64,000 nt of DNA from Bhargavaea beijingensis. Lineage in GTDB: Bacteria; Bacillota; Bacilli; Bacillales_A; Planococcaceae. The stretch spans positions 265,899 through 329,898 of the forward strand of contig NZ_FNAR01000001.1 in NCBI RefSeq assembly GCF_900101985.1. Direction: 5' to 3'. Positions 7,585 to 15,907 of the stretch are shown piece after piece. The notes under the pieces were generated by a model. It saw nothing but the letters and a program-made list of their open reading frames with translations, was not told the DNA's origin and ran no database searches. Positions within the stretch are counted from its first letter, which is position 1. Each line of letters begins with the position of its first letter. The translations under genes and the position numbers were made by a program.

Positions 7585-8250
7585 ATGTTTTATTGGAAGC
7601 CGGAACAGGAGGTGTATCTGATCGAACAAGTTCTATTCAAGAAAAAGTACACCATAAGAGAATTTTATCGTGCGCTCTATAAAGGGTTGCACACTTTCAA
7701 GGATTTAAGGATGGGCAAGAAAAGCGGTCAGCTGTCCAATCACTTTGTCGAGCGGATCATGCTGGCTGTCACGGAAGTGAACGGATGTGAAGTCTGCTCA
7801 TATGCCCATACAAAAATCGCACTGGAGCAGGGCATGGATGAAAAGGAGATCAAAGGGCTCCTAAGCGGGACGGCAAGCGATATTCCCGAGGACGAAATGC
7901 TCGCCATCCTGTTTGCGCAGCATTATGCCGACACAAAAGGAAACCCGACAGAGGAATCGTGGAATCGGATTCTGGCGGCCTACGGTGAGCAAACGGCATT
8001 GGGCATATTGGGCGCGACCCGGCTGATCATGGCCGGGAACATCTACGGACTGGCCATGAGCGCATTGAAAAGCCGGATAAAAGGCAGGCCTGTAAAAGGG
8101 TTCAGCTTCATTTATGAGGCCGGCATGCTGATCAGCGCGGTTCCGTTTTTGCCGGCGGCAGCCATCCATGCATTCATTCTGAAACGCATGCAATCGCCCA
8201 TGATTCAGTTTGAGCCTGAGAAGGCCGGTCAGGGCACACTAACCAACTAA
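7585..8250 (+). CDS. carboxymuconolactone decarboxylase (AhpD-like) family protein
   Basis: About 220 residues with the AhpD-like redox motif CEVCSYAHTK (Cys68, Cys71, His76 by this start), flanked by helices of the alkylhydroperoxidase D fold. Such proteins reduce peroxides or carry thiol redox activity. The start is unclear. An in-frame GTG at 7567 lies in the operator, and the ATG at 7585 has no ribosome site. The only good Shine-Dalgarno, AGGAGG at 7607-7612, would place translation at CTG 7618 or ATC 7621, both unusual. An OsmC gene follows after 16 bases, forming a peroxide-defence operon under the divergent TetR. Confidence 0.75.
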   Translation: MFYWKPEQEVYLIEQVLFKKKYTIREFYRALYKGLHTFKDLRMGKKSGQLSNHFVERIMLAVTEVNGCEVCSYAHTKIALEQGMDEKEIKGLLSGTASDIPEDEMLAILFAQHYADTKGNPTEESWNRILAAYGEQTALGILGATRLIMAGNIYGLAMSALKSRIKGRPVKGFSFIYEAGMLISAVPFLPAAAIHAFILKRMQSPMIQFEPEKAGQGTLTN

Positions 8251-8266
8251 CTGGAGGTAGAAGGAA

Positions 8267-8701
8267 ATGGCAATGGGAAAAAAAGAGATCAAGATTGTTT
8301 GGACTGGCGGAGTGGCAGGAAGCGGTAAATTGGAAGGCGAATATCTAAAGACGGAATTGGCCATCCCCCGGTCTTATAAAGGCAGCGGGGAAGGGTCGGA
8401 GCCGATGGAGCTGCTTGTTTCGGCAGCCGCGACCTGCTATATTGCGACGCTGACGTCGATCCTCGAAAACCGGAAGCTTCCGGTTGAAGACGTCACGATG
8501 GATTCCGAAATCGAGGCATCCAAAGAAGGCATGAAAATCACGCATGTTCCGCAAATCGCCCTTTCCGCCGATGCGACGGAAGAACAGCGCCAAGCTGCAG
8601 AAAAAGCGATGGAATTGGCAGACAAGGCATGTACCGTCGGGAATCTCCTGGAAAAAGCCGGTGCGGAGATTGACATCAGGGGGCTTGTCTTAAACAGGTA
8701 A
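8267..8701 (+). CDS. OsmC-family peroxiredoxin-like protein
   Basis: A 144-residue OsmC/Ohr-fold protein with the two signature cysteines, Cys57 (AAATCYIATL) and Cys122 (KACTVGNLLEKAG), and the preceding MELLVSA that supplies the active-site Glu. The family reduces organic hydroperoxides using thiol donors in the cytoplasm. The ATG follows GGAGG and AAGGAA. It is the second gene of the operon with the AhpD-like protein and is closed by a perfect terminator at 8756-8795. Confidence 0.9.
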   Translation: MAMGKKEIKIVWTGGVAGSGKLEGEYLKTELAIPRSYKGSGEGSEPMELLVSAAATCYIATLTSILENRKLPVEDVTMDSEIEASKEGMKITHVPQIALSADATEEQRQAAEKAMELADKACTVGNLLEKAGAEIDIRGLVLNR

Positions 8702-8755
8702 GATCTCGGCCTCAGCAAGTCCGTTGGGCTCGAGTAACCACCATATGGCATGATC

Positions 8756-8795
8756 ACAAGAGCCTTTCCGGCGAATTTGCCGGAAAGGCTCTTGT
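8756..8795 (+). terminator. intrinsic terminator/perfect hairpin after OsmC
   Basis: ACAAGAGCCTTTCCGGC and its exact complement enclose GAATTT; both ends are suitable for bidirectional termination. Confidence 0.8.
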
Positions 8796-8914
8796 TCCAT
8801 TTCCAAGATCCGGGCCGGCGGACATATGAGATAAGTTTTGCCAAGCTCCGGTAAACTATGGACGATGGGGTAAAGAGACTCAAGAGACAAAGGACCGGAC
8901 GGGAGGAAGAAATC

Positions 8915-9808
8915 ATGAAAGTCGGCTATGCCTGCATCAATACCACGTTAAAAGGAGGTTTTCGCACGTGCCGGGTGGCGACGGTGGAAAAGGAGGGCGA
9001 AAGCATTCTCAAAGAGCTGACGCTCGCGAACCTGCGCCATACAAAGAAAATCATCGGGTGGAACGTCGTCCATGGAATCGGCTTCTACCGGCTGAGCAGC
9101 GACCTGATCGTGCTTGCGACGCACCCGGTGAACACGTGGGACTGGGCGAACGACCCCGACGTGAAGGAAATCTGCGGGGAGATCAAAGCCCTCCGCAACA
9201 AATATGATCTCCGCCTCTCCATGCATCCAGGCCAATATTCGGTTTTGAATTCGCCCAACCCCGAAGTCGTCAGGAAGACGCATGAGGACCTCGCGCACCA
9301 CGCAACGCTCATGGACCTGACCGGAGCGGAGGACATGATCCTCCACCTCGGAGGGAAGTACGGCGACCCCGAAGCCGCGCTCGGGCGCCTGATCGAGGAG
9401 ACGGAGCGGCTCCCGGACTGGATCCGCACGAAACTGCGGTACGAGAATGACGACCGTACCTATAATCTGGCGGACGTGCTGCATGTATGCGAAGCAACCG
9501 GCATTCCGGCCTGCTTCGACATCCACCACCACCGCTGCCATCCGGCGGACACACCGCTGGACGAGCTTCTCCAGCGCGTCTGGAAAACGTGGGCGCCGGT
9601 CGGCATCCCCAAGGTCCACATCAGCTCGGGCCGCGACCGTCCCGATGACCGCCCCCATCATAACTACATTGTTCCGGAGGATCTCGACTGGCTGCTTGCG
9701 GAACTGGGCGGAAAAGACGTCGACATCATGGTCGAGGCGAAGATGAAGGAACAGGCCGCGCTCGGCGTGATCGGGATGCTGAAGGAGCGGGGGGTGGACC
9801 AGCCGTGA
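8915..9808 (+). CDS. uvsE: UV DNA damage endonuclease UvsE
   Basis: A 297-residue protein that matches UvsE/UvdE along its length: MKVGYACINTTLKGGFRTCR at the start, the metal-binding TIM-barrel residues in LSMHPGQYSVLNS, HLGGKYGD, FDIHHHRCHP, and the closing VEAKMKEQA. The enzyme nicks 5' to UV photoproducts and some other lesions to start alternative excision repair, and matters in spore formers. The ATG has GGGAGG at seven bases. It is a single-gene unit ending near the terminator at 9893. Confidence 0.93.
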   Translation: MKVGYACINTTLKGGFRTCRVATVEKEGESILKELTLANLRHTKKIIGWNVVHGIGFYRLSSDLIVLATHPVNTWDWANDPDVKEICGEIKALRNKYDLRLSMHPGQYSVLNSPNPEVVRKTHEDLAHHATLMDLTGAEDMILHLGGKYGDPEAALGRLIEETERLPDWIRTKLRYENDDRTYNLADVLHVCEATGIPACFDIHHHRCHPADTPLDELLQRVWKTWAPVGIPKVHISSGRDRPDDRPHHNYIVPEDLDWLLAELGGKDVDIMVEAKMKEQAALGVIGMLKERGVDQP

Positions 9809-9892
9809 GCGGGGCGAAAGACATCGGAGTCGGGAGGCTTTGCGTTCTTTCACGACGCTTCAGTGTACTTTCGGCGAAAGAGTTGGATGATC

Positions 9893-9932
9893 AACAAAGG
9901 GACAGTCCGCAACGGATGGCCCCTTTGTTTTT
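9893..9932 (+). terminator. intrinsic terminator downstream of uvsE
   Basis: AACAAAGGG and CCCTTTGTT pair, with an inner TCCG/CGGA stem, and TTTTT follows. A possible two-unit 21-bp repeat (CTTTC at 9847 and 9868) lies just before it. Confidence 0.75.
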
Positions 9933-9993
9933 GGATGAATAGTCGAGCCGGAAAAAGAGGACTGAACTGCCTGTCTTCAGGATGAGGATTCAC

Positions 9994-10362
9994 TTAAAAT
10001 GTATCCTCGGCGTCCGGATTATTCCGCTTTAATAAACTAAATATAAAAGCGAATAGACTGAGAATCGCGGTGATTCCGGTCGATATAAGTATGCCGACAT
10101 CTCGGGAGTTCCAGTACACCCCGACCAATAATGCAGCCGTCAAGACGGTGTCCAGGAACTTGAAGGCTTTGTGGTCAAAGACAGTCTCGAGGTCTTTTCC
10201 AATCGTCATGTTAAAAATCACCCGGATAATGCCAATGGCAATCAGTACAATAAGGGCTTCAATTTCTGAAGTACGTTCAAACACCGAAACAATTGCGATG
10301 ATTACCGACAGGTAAAAAAGAAGCTCAAAGGTGATTTTCCATTGTCTGACGGTGATGATCAT
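9994..10362 (-). CDS. small membrane protein of unknown function
   Basis: A 122-residue protein with four predicted membrane helices, no cysteine pairs and a short acidic tail (NNPDAEDTF). I do not recognise the family, although the organisation (WKITFELLFYLSVIIAIVSV; RVIFNMTIGKDLETV) looks like a conserved Bacillales membrane protein. Its ATG overlaps the TGA of the upstream methyltransferase gene by four bases (ATGA), so translation is coupled and the two form an operon. Confidence 0.7.
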   Translation of the reverse strand: MIITVRQWKITFELLFYLSVIIAIVSVFERTSEIEALIVLIAIGIIRVIFNMTIGKDLETVFDHKAFKFLDTVLTAALLVGVYWNSRDVGILISTGITAILSLFAFIFSLLKRNNPDAEDTF

Positions 10363-11111
10363 TGCTTTTCCCTCTTACAGATACACACGAACTGTCCGCT
10401 TTCAGCCTCAAAGGGACGACCGCTCCAGTCACCATACATCTGCTCCATTTGAAAGCCATGCTGCCTGAGGAGCCGTTCCAGTTCGCGCGGATACGTATAG
10501 CGGAGCGAGAGGCCGTCCCGACCGAGCGGTGTGCCATCTTCGGTGAACTTCTCCGTCCAGCAATGAAGGATCTGCGTGACGGGATCATACGTCTCGGTAT
10601 GCACCTCGCGGATTTTGCGCCCGCCGGACTCCACAATCTCTTCATACCGGTCCGGTTCGGCCAGTTCCGAGAGCACGGGATTCCGCGCGTCGAAGATAAA
10701 ACGGCCGCCCGGCTCAATATGCCGCCTCACACTCTCCAGCATCCGGTCCTGGTCCTTATTCGTCAGGAAATGCTGGAACGAGTTGCCCGCCATGACGATG
10801 AGAGGGGCGGTAAACGGGAGATCCAGCGCCCGGCAGTCCTGCCGGAAGAAGCGGACGGAAAGCCCTTGTTGCGCCGCTTTCTCCCGGGCACGCGCAAGCA
10901 TCCCGTCATGCAGGTCGACGCCGGTCACCTCATTACCGGCCTCTGCCAGCGGTAGCGTGATCCTCCCCGTGCCGCATGCAAGGTCGATGACCGTTGAGCC
11001 GGCAGGGGGCAGGTTCCCGAGGATGAACCGGATATCTGCGTCGTAACCGCCGTACTGCCTGTCATACTGGAGCGGGTCCTCATACTTTTCCAGGTTATCA
11101 GTTGTCTTCAT
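10359..11111 (-). CDS. class I SAM-dependent methyltransferase
   Basis: This 250-residue protein has motif I VIDLACGTGRI, motif post-I VTGVDLHDGML, and a motif II/III region IVMAGNSFQHF. These define a Rossmann-fold methyltransferase (Methyltransf_25 type). The substrate is unknown. The ATG at 11111 has GGGGGAGGG six bases away; the longer frame upstream is not supported. It is coupled by a 4-base overlap to the downstream membrane protein gene. The upstream spacer holds a three-unit 21-bp repeat. Confidence 0.88.
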   Translation of the reverse strand: MKTTDNLEKYEDPLQYDRQYGGYDADIRFILGNLPPAGSTVIDLACGTGRITLPLAEAGNEVTGVDLHDGMLARAREKAAQQGLSVRFFRQDCRALDLPFTAPLIVMAGNSFQHFLTNKDQDRMLESVRRHIEPGGRFIFDARNPVLSELAEPDRYEEIVESGGRKIREVHTETYDPVTQILHCWTEKFTEDGTPLGRDGLSLRYTYPRELERLLRQHGFQMEQMYGDWSGRPFEAESGQFVCICKREKQ

Positions 11112-11213
11112 GAAATCCCTCCCCCATATCCCTCCTGATATTTCCATTATACTGTGAATAAAAGTGAATATGGACATCAATTCACTCCACGGGTCAGGAA
11201 AAATTGGCGGTAG

Positions 11214-11277
11214 TGATCTTTCGAGAGATGTTAATGATCTTTCGCGGGATCTTATTGATCTTTCATTTCTCCGATGG
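11214..11277. repeat. 21-bp phased repeat array, word TGATCTTTCGC
   Basis: TGATCTTTC starts at 11214, 11235 and 11256, exactly 21 bp apart, with unrelated sequence between. The same word in reverse complement (GCGAAAGATCA) builds the array at 29424. Confidence 0.8.
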
Positions 11278-11322
11278 TGGCCTGCTCAAGAACGAATTTT
11301 TTCGATTTACATTCATTGTTTA

Positions 11323-11351
11323 TTGATATTCGATATTTATTTATTTATAAT
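11323..11351 (+). promoter_or_regulatory. sigma-A-type promoter for DUF2975/XRE operon
   Basis: TTGATA (11323-11328), a 17-bp spacer and a perfect TATAAT (11346-11351) lie about 60 bp before the DUF2975 start. Confidence 0.75.
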
Positions 11352-11411
11352 CAAATCATTACGATGATGCCATCGCCATCCGGCGGAAAATAAGAAACGA
11401 GGTGCACGTGT

Positions 11412-11903
11412 ATGAAAAAAGGTTCTACTTTGCTTCTGAAGCTCGCGGTCATCGTGATGGGCATCCCGGTGCTCCTGATTGCGGTACTGATCCTTCCGAA
11501 GATTGTCCTGGAAGCAATGGGGTATATCGGCGAAGGGATGCAGTTGCCTGGAATTGTCCTCGGCCTGCTGGCCATCATGTACATTTCGGCCATTCCGTTC
11601 TACATGGCCCTTTACCAGGCGCTGAAGCTTCTTGGCTATATCGACCGCAACGAGGCGTTCTCTGAACTCTCGGTCGCGTCGCTCAAGATAATCCGCAACT
11701 GCGCGGTCACGATCAGCGCTCTGTATGTGGCTGCGCTGCCGTTCATCTTCATGATCGCGGAATGGGATGACGCTCCGGGCCTTGTCCTGCTCGGGCTGGT
11801 CATCGTCGGCGCATCACTCGTGATTGCCGTCTTCGCAGCAGTGCTCCAGCGGCTGCTGAAACAGGCGATTGACATGAAACAAGAAAACGAACTGACGGTC
11901 TGA
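11412..11903 (+). CDS. DUF2975 membrane protein
   Basis: A 163-residue protein with four hydrophobic helices and the DUF2975 pattern, including GYIDRNEAFSELSVASLKII between helices 2 and 3. Family members are regularly encoded next to a small YozG/YyzL-type helix-turn-helix protein, exactly as here, suggesting a membrane partner or target of that regulator. RBS region GAGGTGCACGTGT precedes the ATG. A clear sigma-A promoter lies upstream. Biochemical role unknown. Confidence 0.85.
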   Translation: MKKGSTLLLKLAVIVMGIPVLLIAVLILPKIVLEAMGYIGEGMQLPGIVLGLLAIMYISAIPFYMALYQALKLLGYIDRNEAFSELSVASLKIIRNCAVTISALYVAALPFIFMIAEWDDAPGLVLLGLVIVGASLVIAVFAAVLQRLLKQAIDMKQENELTV

Positions 11904-11916
11904 GAGGGGGAGCCAA

Positions 11917-12126
11917 ATGCCAATCATCATCAATCTCGATGTCATGCTCGCCAAGCGCAAGATGAGCGTCACCGAACTCTCCGAAAAAGTCGGCATCACG
12001 ATGGCCAACCTATCCATTCTGAAAAACGGAAAAGCCAAGGCCGTCCGCTTCTCGACACTCGAAGCCATCTGCAAAGCGCTCGATTGCCAGCCGGGGGATA
12101 TCCTGGAGTACCGGGAAGAGGAATAG
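11917..12126 (+). CDS. XRE-family helix-turn-helix regulator (YozG-like)
   Basis: A 69-residue single-domain DNA-binding protein. The HTH reads MSVTELSEKVGITMANLSIL, followed by the typical RFSTLEAICKALDCQPGDIL. It starts 14 bases after the DUF2975 stop behind GAGGGGG. Such two-gene cassettes are widespread in Firmicutes and probably autoregulated. No terminator was obvious before the next gene. Confidence 0.9.
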   Translation: MPIIINLDVMLAKRKMSVTELSEKVGITMANLSILKNGKAKAVRFSTLEAICKALDCQPGDILEYREEE

Positions 12127-12184
12127 CCTGCAGCAGGGGCGAATGTGTATGTCACAATCAGATTAAAAACAGGAGCGTGTCCGC

Positions 12185-12661
12185 ATGATCCCTTTCTTTG
12201 AATACAACTGGCAGGTTAGAGACGAATGGTTTGCCTGGTGCAGCCGGCTGCCTGAAGAAGAGCTGGTCGGCCCCAGGACCGGTGGGGTAGGCAGCATCTT
12301 AAAAACGTTGTTTCATATCATTGACGTCGAATACAGTTGGATCCGCGGAATTCAGGGCAAAGAAGATATCGTGTTCGGCTATGCCGACTACGATACGCTT
12401 GAGAAGGTACGGTCCCTTTCTGACCGGTGCAGAGGTGAGGTCACTGAATTTCTGAAGGGGTATGGAGAAGGGCGGAATGAGAAAGTAGTACGGGTCCCGT
12501 GGGATGAGGAGGAATACACAGTGGATGAAGTCATGCACCACCTCATTGCACATGAGATCCACCACATCGGCCAGCTCTCGGTCTGGGCGAGGGAACTGGA
12601 TCTTGCTCCTGTTTCTGCACATTATGTAGGACGATTATTAAAGACGCACTTCTCCAATTAG
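12185..12661 (+). CDS. DinB-family protein
   Basis: This 158-residue four-helix-bundle protein has the three metal-binding histidines of DinB/YfiT-type enzymes: His44 in TLFHIIDVEYSW, and the HEIHHIGQ pair near residue 125. Some relatives are thiol-dependent transferases (bacillithiol S-transferases), others are uncharacterised. The ATG follows CAGGAGCG. A strong hairpin terminator at 12678 and then a 21-bp repeat array separate it from the convergent gene. Confidence 0.85.
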   Translation: MIPFFEYNWQVRDEWFAWCSRLPEEELVGPRTGGVGSILKTLFHIIDVEYSWIRGIQGKEDIVFGYADYDTLEKVRSLSDRCRGEVTEFLKGYGEGRNEKVVRVPWDEEEYTVDEVMHHLIAHEIHHIGQLSVWARELDLAPVSAHYVGRLLKTHFSN

Positions 12662-12677
12662 AAGTGAATGTAGAAGG

Positions 12678-12710
12678 AAAGGGACCATCGATTGCCGATG
12701 GTCCCTTTTA
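12678..12710 (+). terminator. intrinsic terminator after DinB gene
   Basis: AAAGGGACCATCG and CGATGGTCCCTTT pair around ATTGC and end in TTTT. Confidence 0.85.
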
Positions 12711-12725
12711 GATGCGATTGAGGTC

Positions 12726-12827
12726 GAATGACGAAACCGGCGCCGCGAATGACGAAACTGCGCACACGAATGACGAAACTGCACACCCGAATGGCGAAAC
12801 TGCACACCCGAATGGCGAAACCAATAT
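12726..12827. repeat. 21-bp phased repeat array, word GAATGACGAAAC
   Basis: Five units start at 12726, 12747, 12768, 12789 and 12810. The first three carry GAATGACGAAAC, the last two GAATGGCGAAAC. The array fills the spacer between a terminator and the stop codon of the convergent gene. The word is the same as at 5733-5786 and the reverse complement of that at 54083. Confidence 0.9.
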
Positions 12828-13394
12828 TTAAGACGATTCTCCGGGCAATTGTTCCCGCCCGGACACCCGCGGAAACTCGATCACCTGCGCAGACGCAGGC
12901 CGCTCATACAGGCTCATCAGCTCAATCGGAGTCTTCCTGAGCCGGTAGCTCATCTTCACGCGGTCCCAGTCGGCTCCGAACTTGATTTCGTATTCATCCC
13001 GGAGCGCGCGCATCATGAACTCAAGGTACGTCATGTCATTCCGGTTCTCCCGTGAATACACCTTTTCGGGCGTGACCAGCGCGATGCCCCGCGCCATCAT
13101 CAGCCCCATCATCGTGTCCCAGTCGAACTTGATGGCGAGGCCGAACGAGTGGACGTGCCGCGTGACGATGGCATCGAATTCACCCATGTCGGCCCAGCGC
13201 AACAGTTCCATCGCGGCTTCGTTGCGCTTGTAGCTGCTCGCTTCGTAAAACAGGTCATAGTCGCAGCGCCCCTCGACCATGCGCAAGAGAAGTTCCCCGT
13301 TGTCGTCGGCTGAGGCATGGAGCGGCGAGCGCCCCCAGTAGGTCGAGCGGATATAGACGGCAGCCTTCCGGATCGGCGGCAGTTGGATGGTCAT
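12828..13394 (-). CDS. degenerate resolvase-domain (serine recombinase-like) protein
   Basis: A 188-residue protein whose N-terminal 130 residues resemble a serine-recombinase catalytic domain: AAVYIRSTYWG (like YIRVS), EASSYKRNEAAMELLRWADM, DAIVTRHVHSFG, and GIALVTPEKVYS. Arg16-Ser17 may represent the catalytic start, but the usual DRLGR segment reads VHSFGL, so the activating arginines are missing. No DNA-binding or zinc-ribbon domain follows. It is probably inactive for recombination and possibly a domesticated or regulatory relic. GGAGGCGATCCGAC precedes the ATG. No mobile element surrounds it. Confidence 0.6.
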   Translation of the reverse strand: MTIQLPPIRKAAVYIRSTYWGRSPLHASADDNGELLLRMVEGRCDYDLFYEASSYKRNEAAMELLRWADMGEFDAIVTRHVHSFGLAIKFDWDTMMGLMMARGIALVTPEKVYSRENRNDMTYLEFMMRALRDEYEIKFGADWDRVKMSYRLRKTPIELMSLYERPASAQVIEFPRVSGREQLPGESS

Positions 13395-13578
13395 GTCGGA
13401 TCGCCTCCAATAGATTCTGAGATGAACCTAGTGTGGGAGATTCGGCGGGGGATTATACATGGCGGCATGGATGCCCCTAGTACAAGAATGCCATTTGGGG
13501 AATGCTTTTCCTTAAATAACGTCATACCGTTTATAATCATGATGAGAAGCAGTTAATATCAAAAAGGAAGTGTTAGTC

Positions 13579-14565
13579 ATGAAAGCAGTCACTGTGAAAA
13601 AACCGGGCGGCCCGGAGCAATTGGAGTTTGTTGAAGTGGCGGCCCCTGAACCGAAAAAAGGGGAACTGCTTGTCAGAGTCAACGCAGCCGCGGTGAATCG
13701 CACAGATATCATTACCCGTGAAGGGAAAGTCGGGTATGCGGAAAATCCGATTTTAGGCGTGGAAATTGCCGGAACCGTCGTTGATGCAAATGGTGACCAT
13801 TCTTTTTCTTCCGGAGATCGGGTGATGGGGCTGGTCAATGGCGGCGGTTACGCCGAGTTTGCGGTCATGCCGGCCGATCGGGCGATGAAAATCCCCGAGT
13901 CGTTATCGATTGAAGAAGCGGCAGCGATTCCTGAAGTGTTCCTGACGGCCTATCAAACGCTATTTTGGATAGGCAAACTTCAAAAACAGGAAACCGTGCT
14001 GATCCATGCAGGGGCAAGCGGCGTTGGAACCGCAGCCATTCAGTTGGCCAAAAAGCTTTGTGATGCCAAGGTGATTGTCACTGCCGGCTCTGAAAGAAAG
14101 CTTGATTTTTGCCGGGAACTCGGGGCCGATGTCCTGATCAATTACAAGGAACAGTCGTTTGACGAAGAAGTGCTTAAAGCAACAGACGGCAAAGGGGCCG
14201 ATTTGATTTTAGATTTCATCGGTGCCGATTATTGGGAGAAAAATTTAGCAAGCATCAGGAAAGAAGGCCGATGGGTGCTGATCGGAATACTTGGCGGAAG
14301 CGAACTGGAGAAGGTGAACCTATTTAGTCTGATGTCGAAGTGTATCCAATTAACCGGGACATTACTGACCCCGAGAAGTGACGAATACAAAGCCCGCCTG
14401 ACTCATGAATTTGCCGAAAACGTAACGCCTTACTTTGAACGGAAAGAGATCGTGCCCGTCATTGACACTAAATTCCCTTTGGAGAAGGTCAGAAACGCCC
14501 AGCAGCACATGGAAGAGAACCGCAATATCGGGAAGATCATCCTCGAGATAAAGGACCAGATTTGA
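13579..14565 (+). CDS. zinc-independent alcohol dehydrogenase/quinone oxidoreductase (MDR family)
   Basis: A 328-residue medium-chain dehydrogenase/reductase. The GroES-like N-domain (MKAVTVKKPGGPEQLEFVEV) is followed by a Rossmann domain with LIHAGASGVGTAAIQLAKKL (about residues 140-160). It lacks the structural-zinc cysteines, as in NADPH:quinone reductases (QOR/TP53I3-like). The ATG at 13579 has AAGGAAG. TATAAT near 13531 may be its -10 box. A GC-rich terminator follows at 14583. Confidence 0.88.
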   Translation: MKAVTVKKPGGPEQLEFVEVAAPEPKKGELLVRVNAAAVNRTDIITREGKVGYAENPILGVEIAGTVVDANGDHSFSSGDRVMGLVNGGGYAEFAVMPADRAMKIPESLSIEEAAAIPEVFLTAYQTLFWIGKLQKQETVLIHAGASGVGTAAIQLAKKLCDAKVIVTAGSERKLDFCRELGADVLINYKEQSFDEEVLKATDGKGADLILDFIGADYWEKNLASIRKEGRWVLIGILGGSELEKVNLFSLMSKCIQLTGTLLTPRSDEYKARLTHEFAENVTPYFERKEIVPVIDTKFPLEKVRNAQQHMEENRNIGKIILEIKDQI

Positions 14566-14582
14566 TAAAAGCAGATCACCAA

Positions 14583-14608
14583 GCCGCCGGCGACCCCGGC
14601 GGTTTTTT
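14583..14608 (+). terminator. intrinsic terminator after MDR oxidoreductase
   Basis: GCCGCCGG and CCGGCGGT arms around CGACC are followed by TTTTTT. It resembles the terminator at 15881 on the other side of the phosphoesterase gene. Confidence 0.85.
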
Positions 14609-14620
14609 CTCGCATCACAC

Positions 14621-14673
14621 TTAACAATTGTTTATCCCCCGTTAACAATGTCTCAACAGACCCCGCCTATACT
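14621..14673 (+). promoter_or_regulatory. Pho-box-like promoter upstream of the phosphoesterase
   Basis: Four PhoP-type hexamers occur at helical spacing: TTAACA at 14621, TTATCC at 14632, TTAACA at 14642 and TCAACA at 14653. A TATACT -10 box follows at 14668-14673. In B. subtilis, PhoP~P activates promoters through TT(A/C/T)ACA repeats spaced about 11 bp apart from roughly -60 to -20. With a start near 14680 the repeats span about -59 to -22. No good -35 box is present, as expected for an activated promoter. Confidence 0.6.
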
Positions 14674-14762
14674 AAGGCACGTAGGCATGCCGGATCACGG
14701 AAGAACGGTGGACCGGAAGCAAGCCTGCACAACATGATATACATAGGAAAGAGGGTCTGATC

Positions 14763-15863
14763 ATGAAATGGAAATCGCTGGCCGGCATCATCGTCATCGC
14801 TTGTGCTGTCGTTTTGATGACGACAAGTTTCCTCAACCCTTCCGTCAAGGGGAAAACGAACGAAAACCAAAAGCTGAAGTTCAACACTGACGGCAACTAT
14901 AAGATTGTCCAGTTCAACGATATCCAAGACGACGAGGAAATCGATCCCCGGACCATCGAATTGATGAACACGGTTTTGGATGAAGAAAAGCCGGATCTGG
15001 CCATCCTTAACGGGGACATGATGAACGGGGACCTCGACACGAAAGAAGAGGTCAAACAGGCCATCGAAAACATCGCGAAGCCGATGGAAGAGCGGGGCGT
15101 CCACTGGGCGGTGACCTTCGGCAACCATGATGAAGACCACACGCCGAAGACCGGCATGACCGAAGCGGATCTGCTGGATGTCTACATGTCGTACGAACAC
15201 AACGTGAACAAGCCGGGCCCGAGCGGAGTCACGGGGACCGGCAACGCATCGATCGGGATCGAGAACTCCAAGAATACGGAGACGGCATTTAACGTCTGGC
15301 TGTTCGACAGCGGCCGCTATGCGCCGGACGAAATTGCAGGGCAGGATTTCGAAGGCTACCAGCAATATGAGTGGCTCGGCCAGGACCAGGTCCAGTGGTA
15401 CGACGAGACGTCGAAAAAGCTGGAGCAGACAAACGGACACAAAGTCCCGTCCCTCGCCTTCATGCACATCCCGCTCCCGGAATTTGAATTCATGTGGTAC
15501 GCCAGCCCATTCGAGCGGACGGAAGAAAGCCACCAGAAAGCCGTTGAAAAGCACAGCATCGTCGGCGAGAAAAACGAATGCGTCTGCACCGGGCCGGTTA
15601 ACAGCGGCATGTTCGCCGCCATGCTTGAGCGCGGCGACGTACAGGGCGTCTTCTCAGGCCATGACCACATCAACACCTACGTCGGCAACTACTACGGCAT
15701 CCAACTCGGTTACGCGGGCAACGCCGGTTTCGGCACATACGGCCTCGGTGGCGAAGAAAACGACCGCCTCCGCGGCGCCCGCATCTTCAACCTGGATGAA
15801 AATGCAGAAGGGATCCTGGTCGACACGAAGATGGTCTTCGCGAAGGACTATGGGATTCAATAA
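14763..15863 (+). CDS. secreted metallophosphoesterase
   Basis: A 366-residue calcineurin-like phosphoesterase with an N-terminal signal/anchor (residues 5-22, LAGIIVIACAVVLMTTS). Metal motifs are present: FNDIQDDEE (a variant of D-x-H, His replaced), LNGDMMNG, TFGNHDEDH, MHIPLPEF and the paired FSGHDHINTY. This is the PurA/YvnB-type family of extracellular phosphodiesterases or phosphatases. The upstream Pho-box-like repeats indicate induction by phosphate starvation, fitting a phosphate-scavenging role. GC-rich terminators flank it on both sides. Confidence 0.85.
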   Translation: MKWKSLAGIIVIACAVVLMTTSFLNPSVKGKTNENQKLKFNTDGNYKIVQFNDIQDDEEIDPRTIELMNTVLDEEKPDLAILNGDMMNGDLDTKEEVKQAIENIAKPMEERGVHWAVTFGNHDEDHTPKTGMTEADLLDVYMSYEHNVNKPGPSGVTGTGNASIGIENSKNTETAFNVWLFDSGRYAPDEIAGQDFEGYQQYEWLGQDQVQWYDETSKKLEQTNGHKVPSLAFMHIPLPEFEFMWYASPFERTEESHQKAVEKHSIVGEKNECVCTGPVNSGMFAAMLERGDVQGVFSGHDHINTYVGNYYGIQLGYAGNAGFGTYGLGGEENDRLRGARIFNLDENAEGILVDTKMVFAKDYGIQ

Positions 15864-15880
15864 ATTTTATGGGCACATGA

Positions 15881-15907
15881 AAACCGCCGGAACCCCGGCG
15901 GTTTTTC
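15881..15907 (+). terminator. intrinsic terminator after the phosphoesterase
   Basis: ACCGCCGG and CCGGCGGT arms around AACC are followed by TTTTT. Confidence 0.85.

Noticed and set aside
9843..9880. Two-unit 21-bp repeat (CTTTC at 9847 and 9868)
   Set aside because: Only two short matches; may be a decayed array but is not distinguishable from chance.
5621..12827. CRISPR-like interpretation of the phased arrays
   Set aside because: Words are only 9-12 bp with 9-11 bp between, far below CRISPR repeat and spacer sizes. The words vary within an array and no cas gene is present.
12728..12940. Open frame coding heptapeptide repeats (MTKLHTR type) across the array
   Set aside because: It is a by-product of a 21-bp step being a multiple of three. 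It has no ribosome site and runs into the antisense of the resolvase-like gene, and the 63885 array with a 20-bp step has no constant frame.
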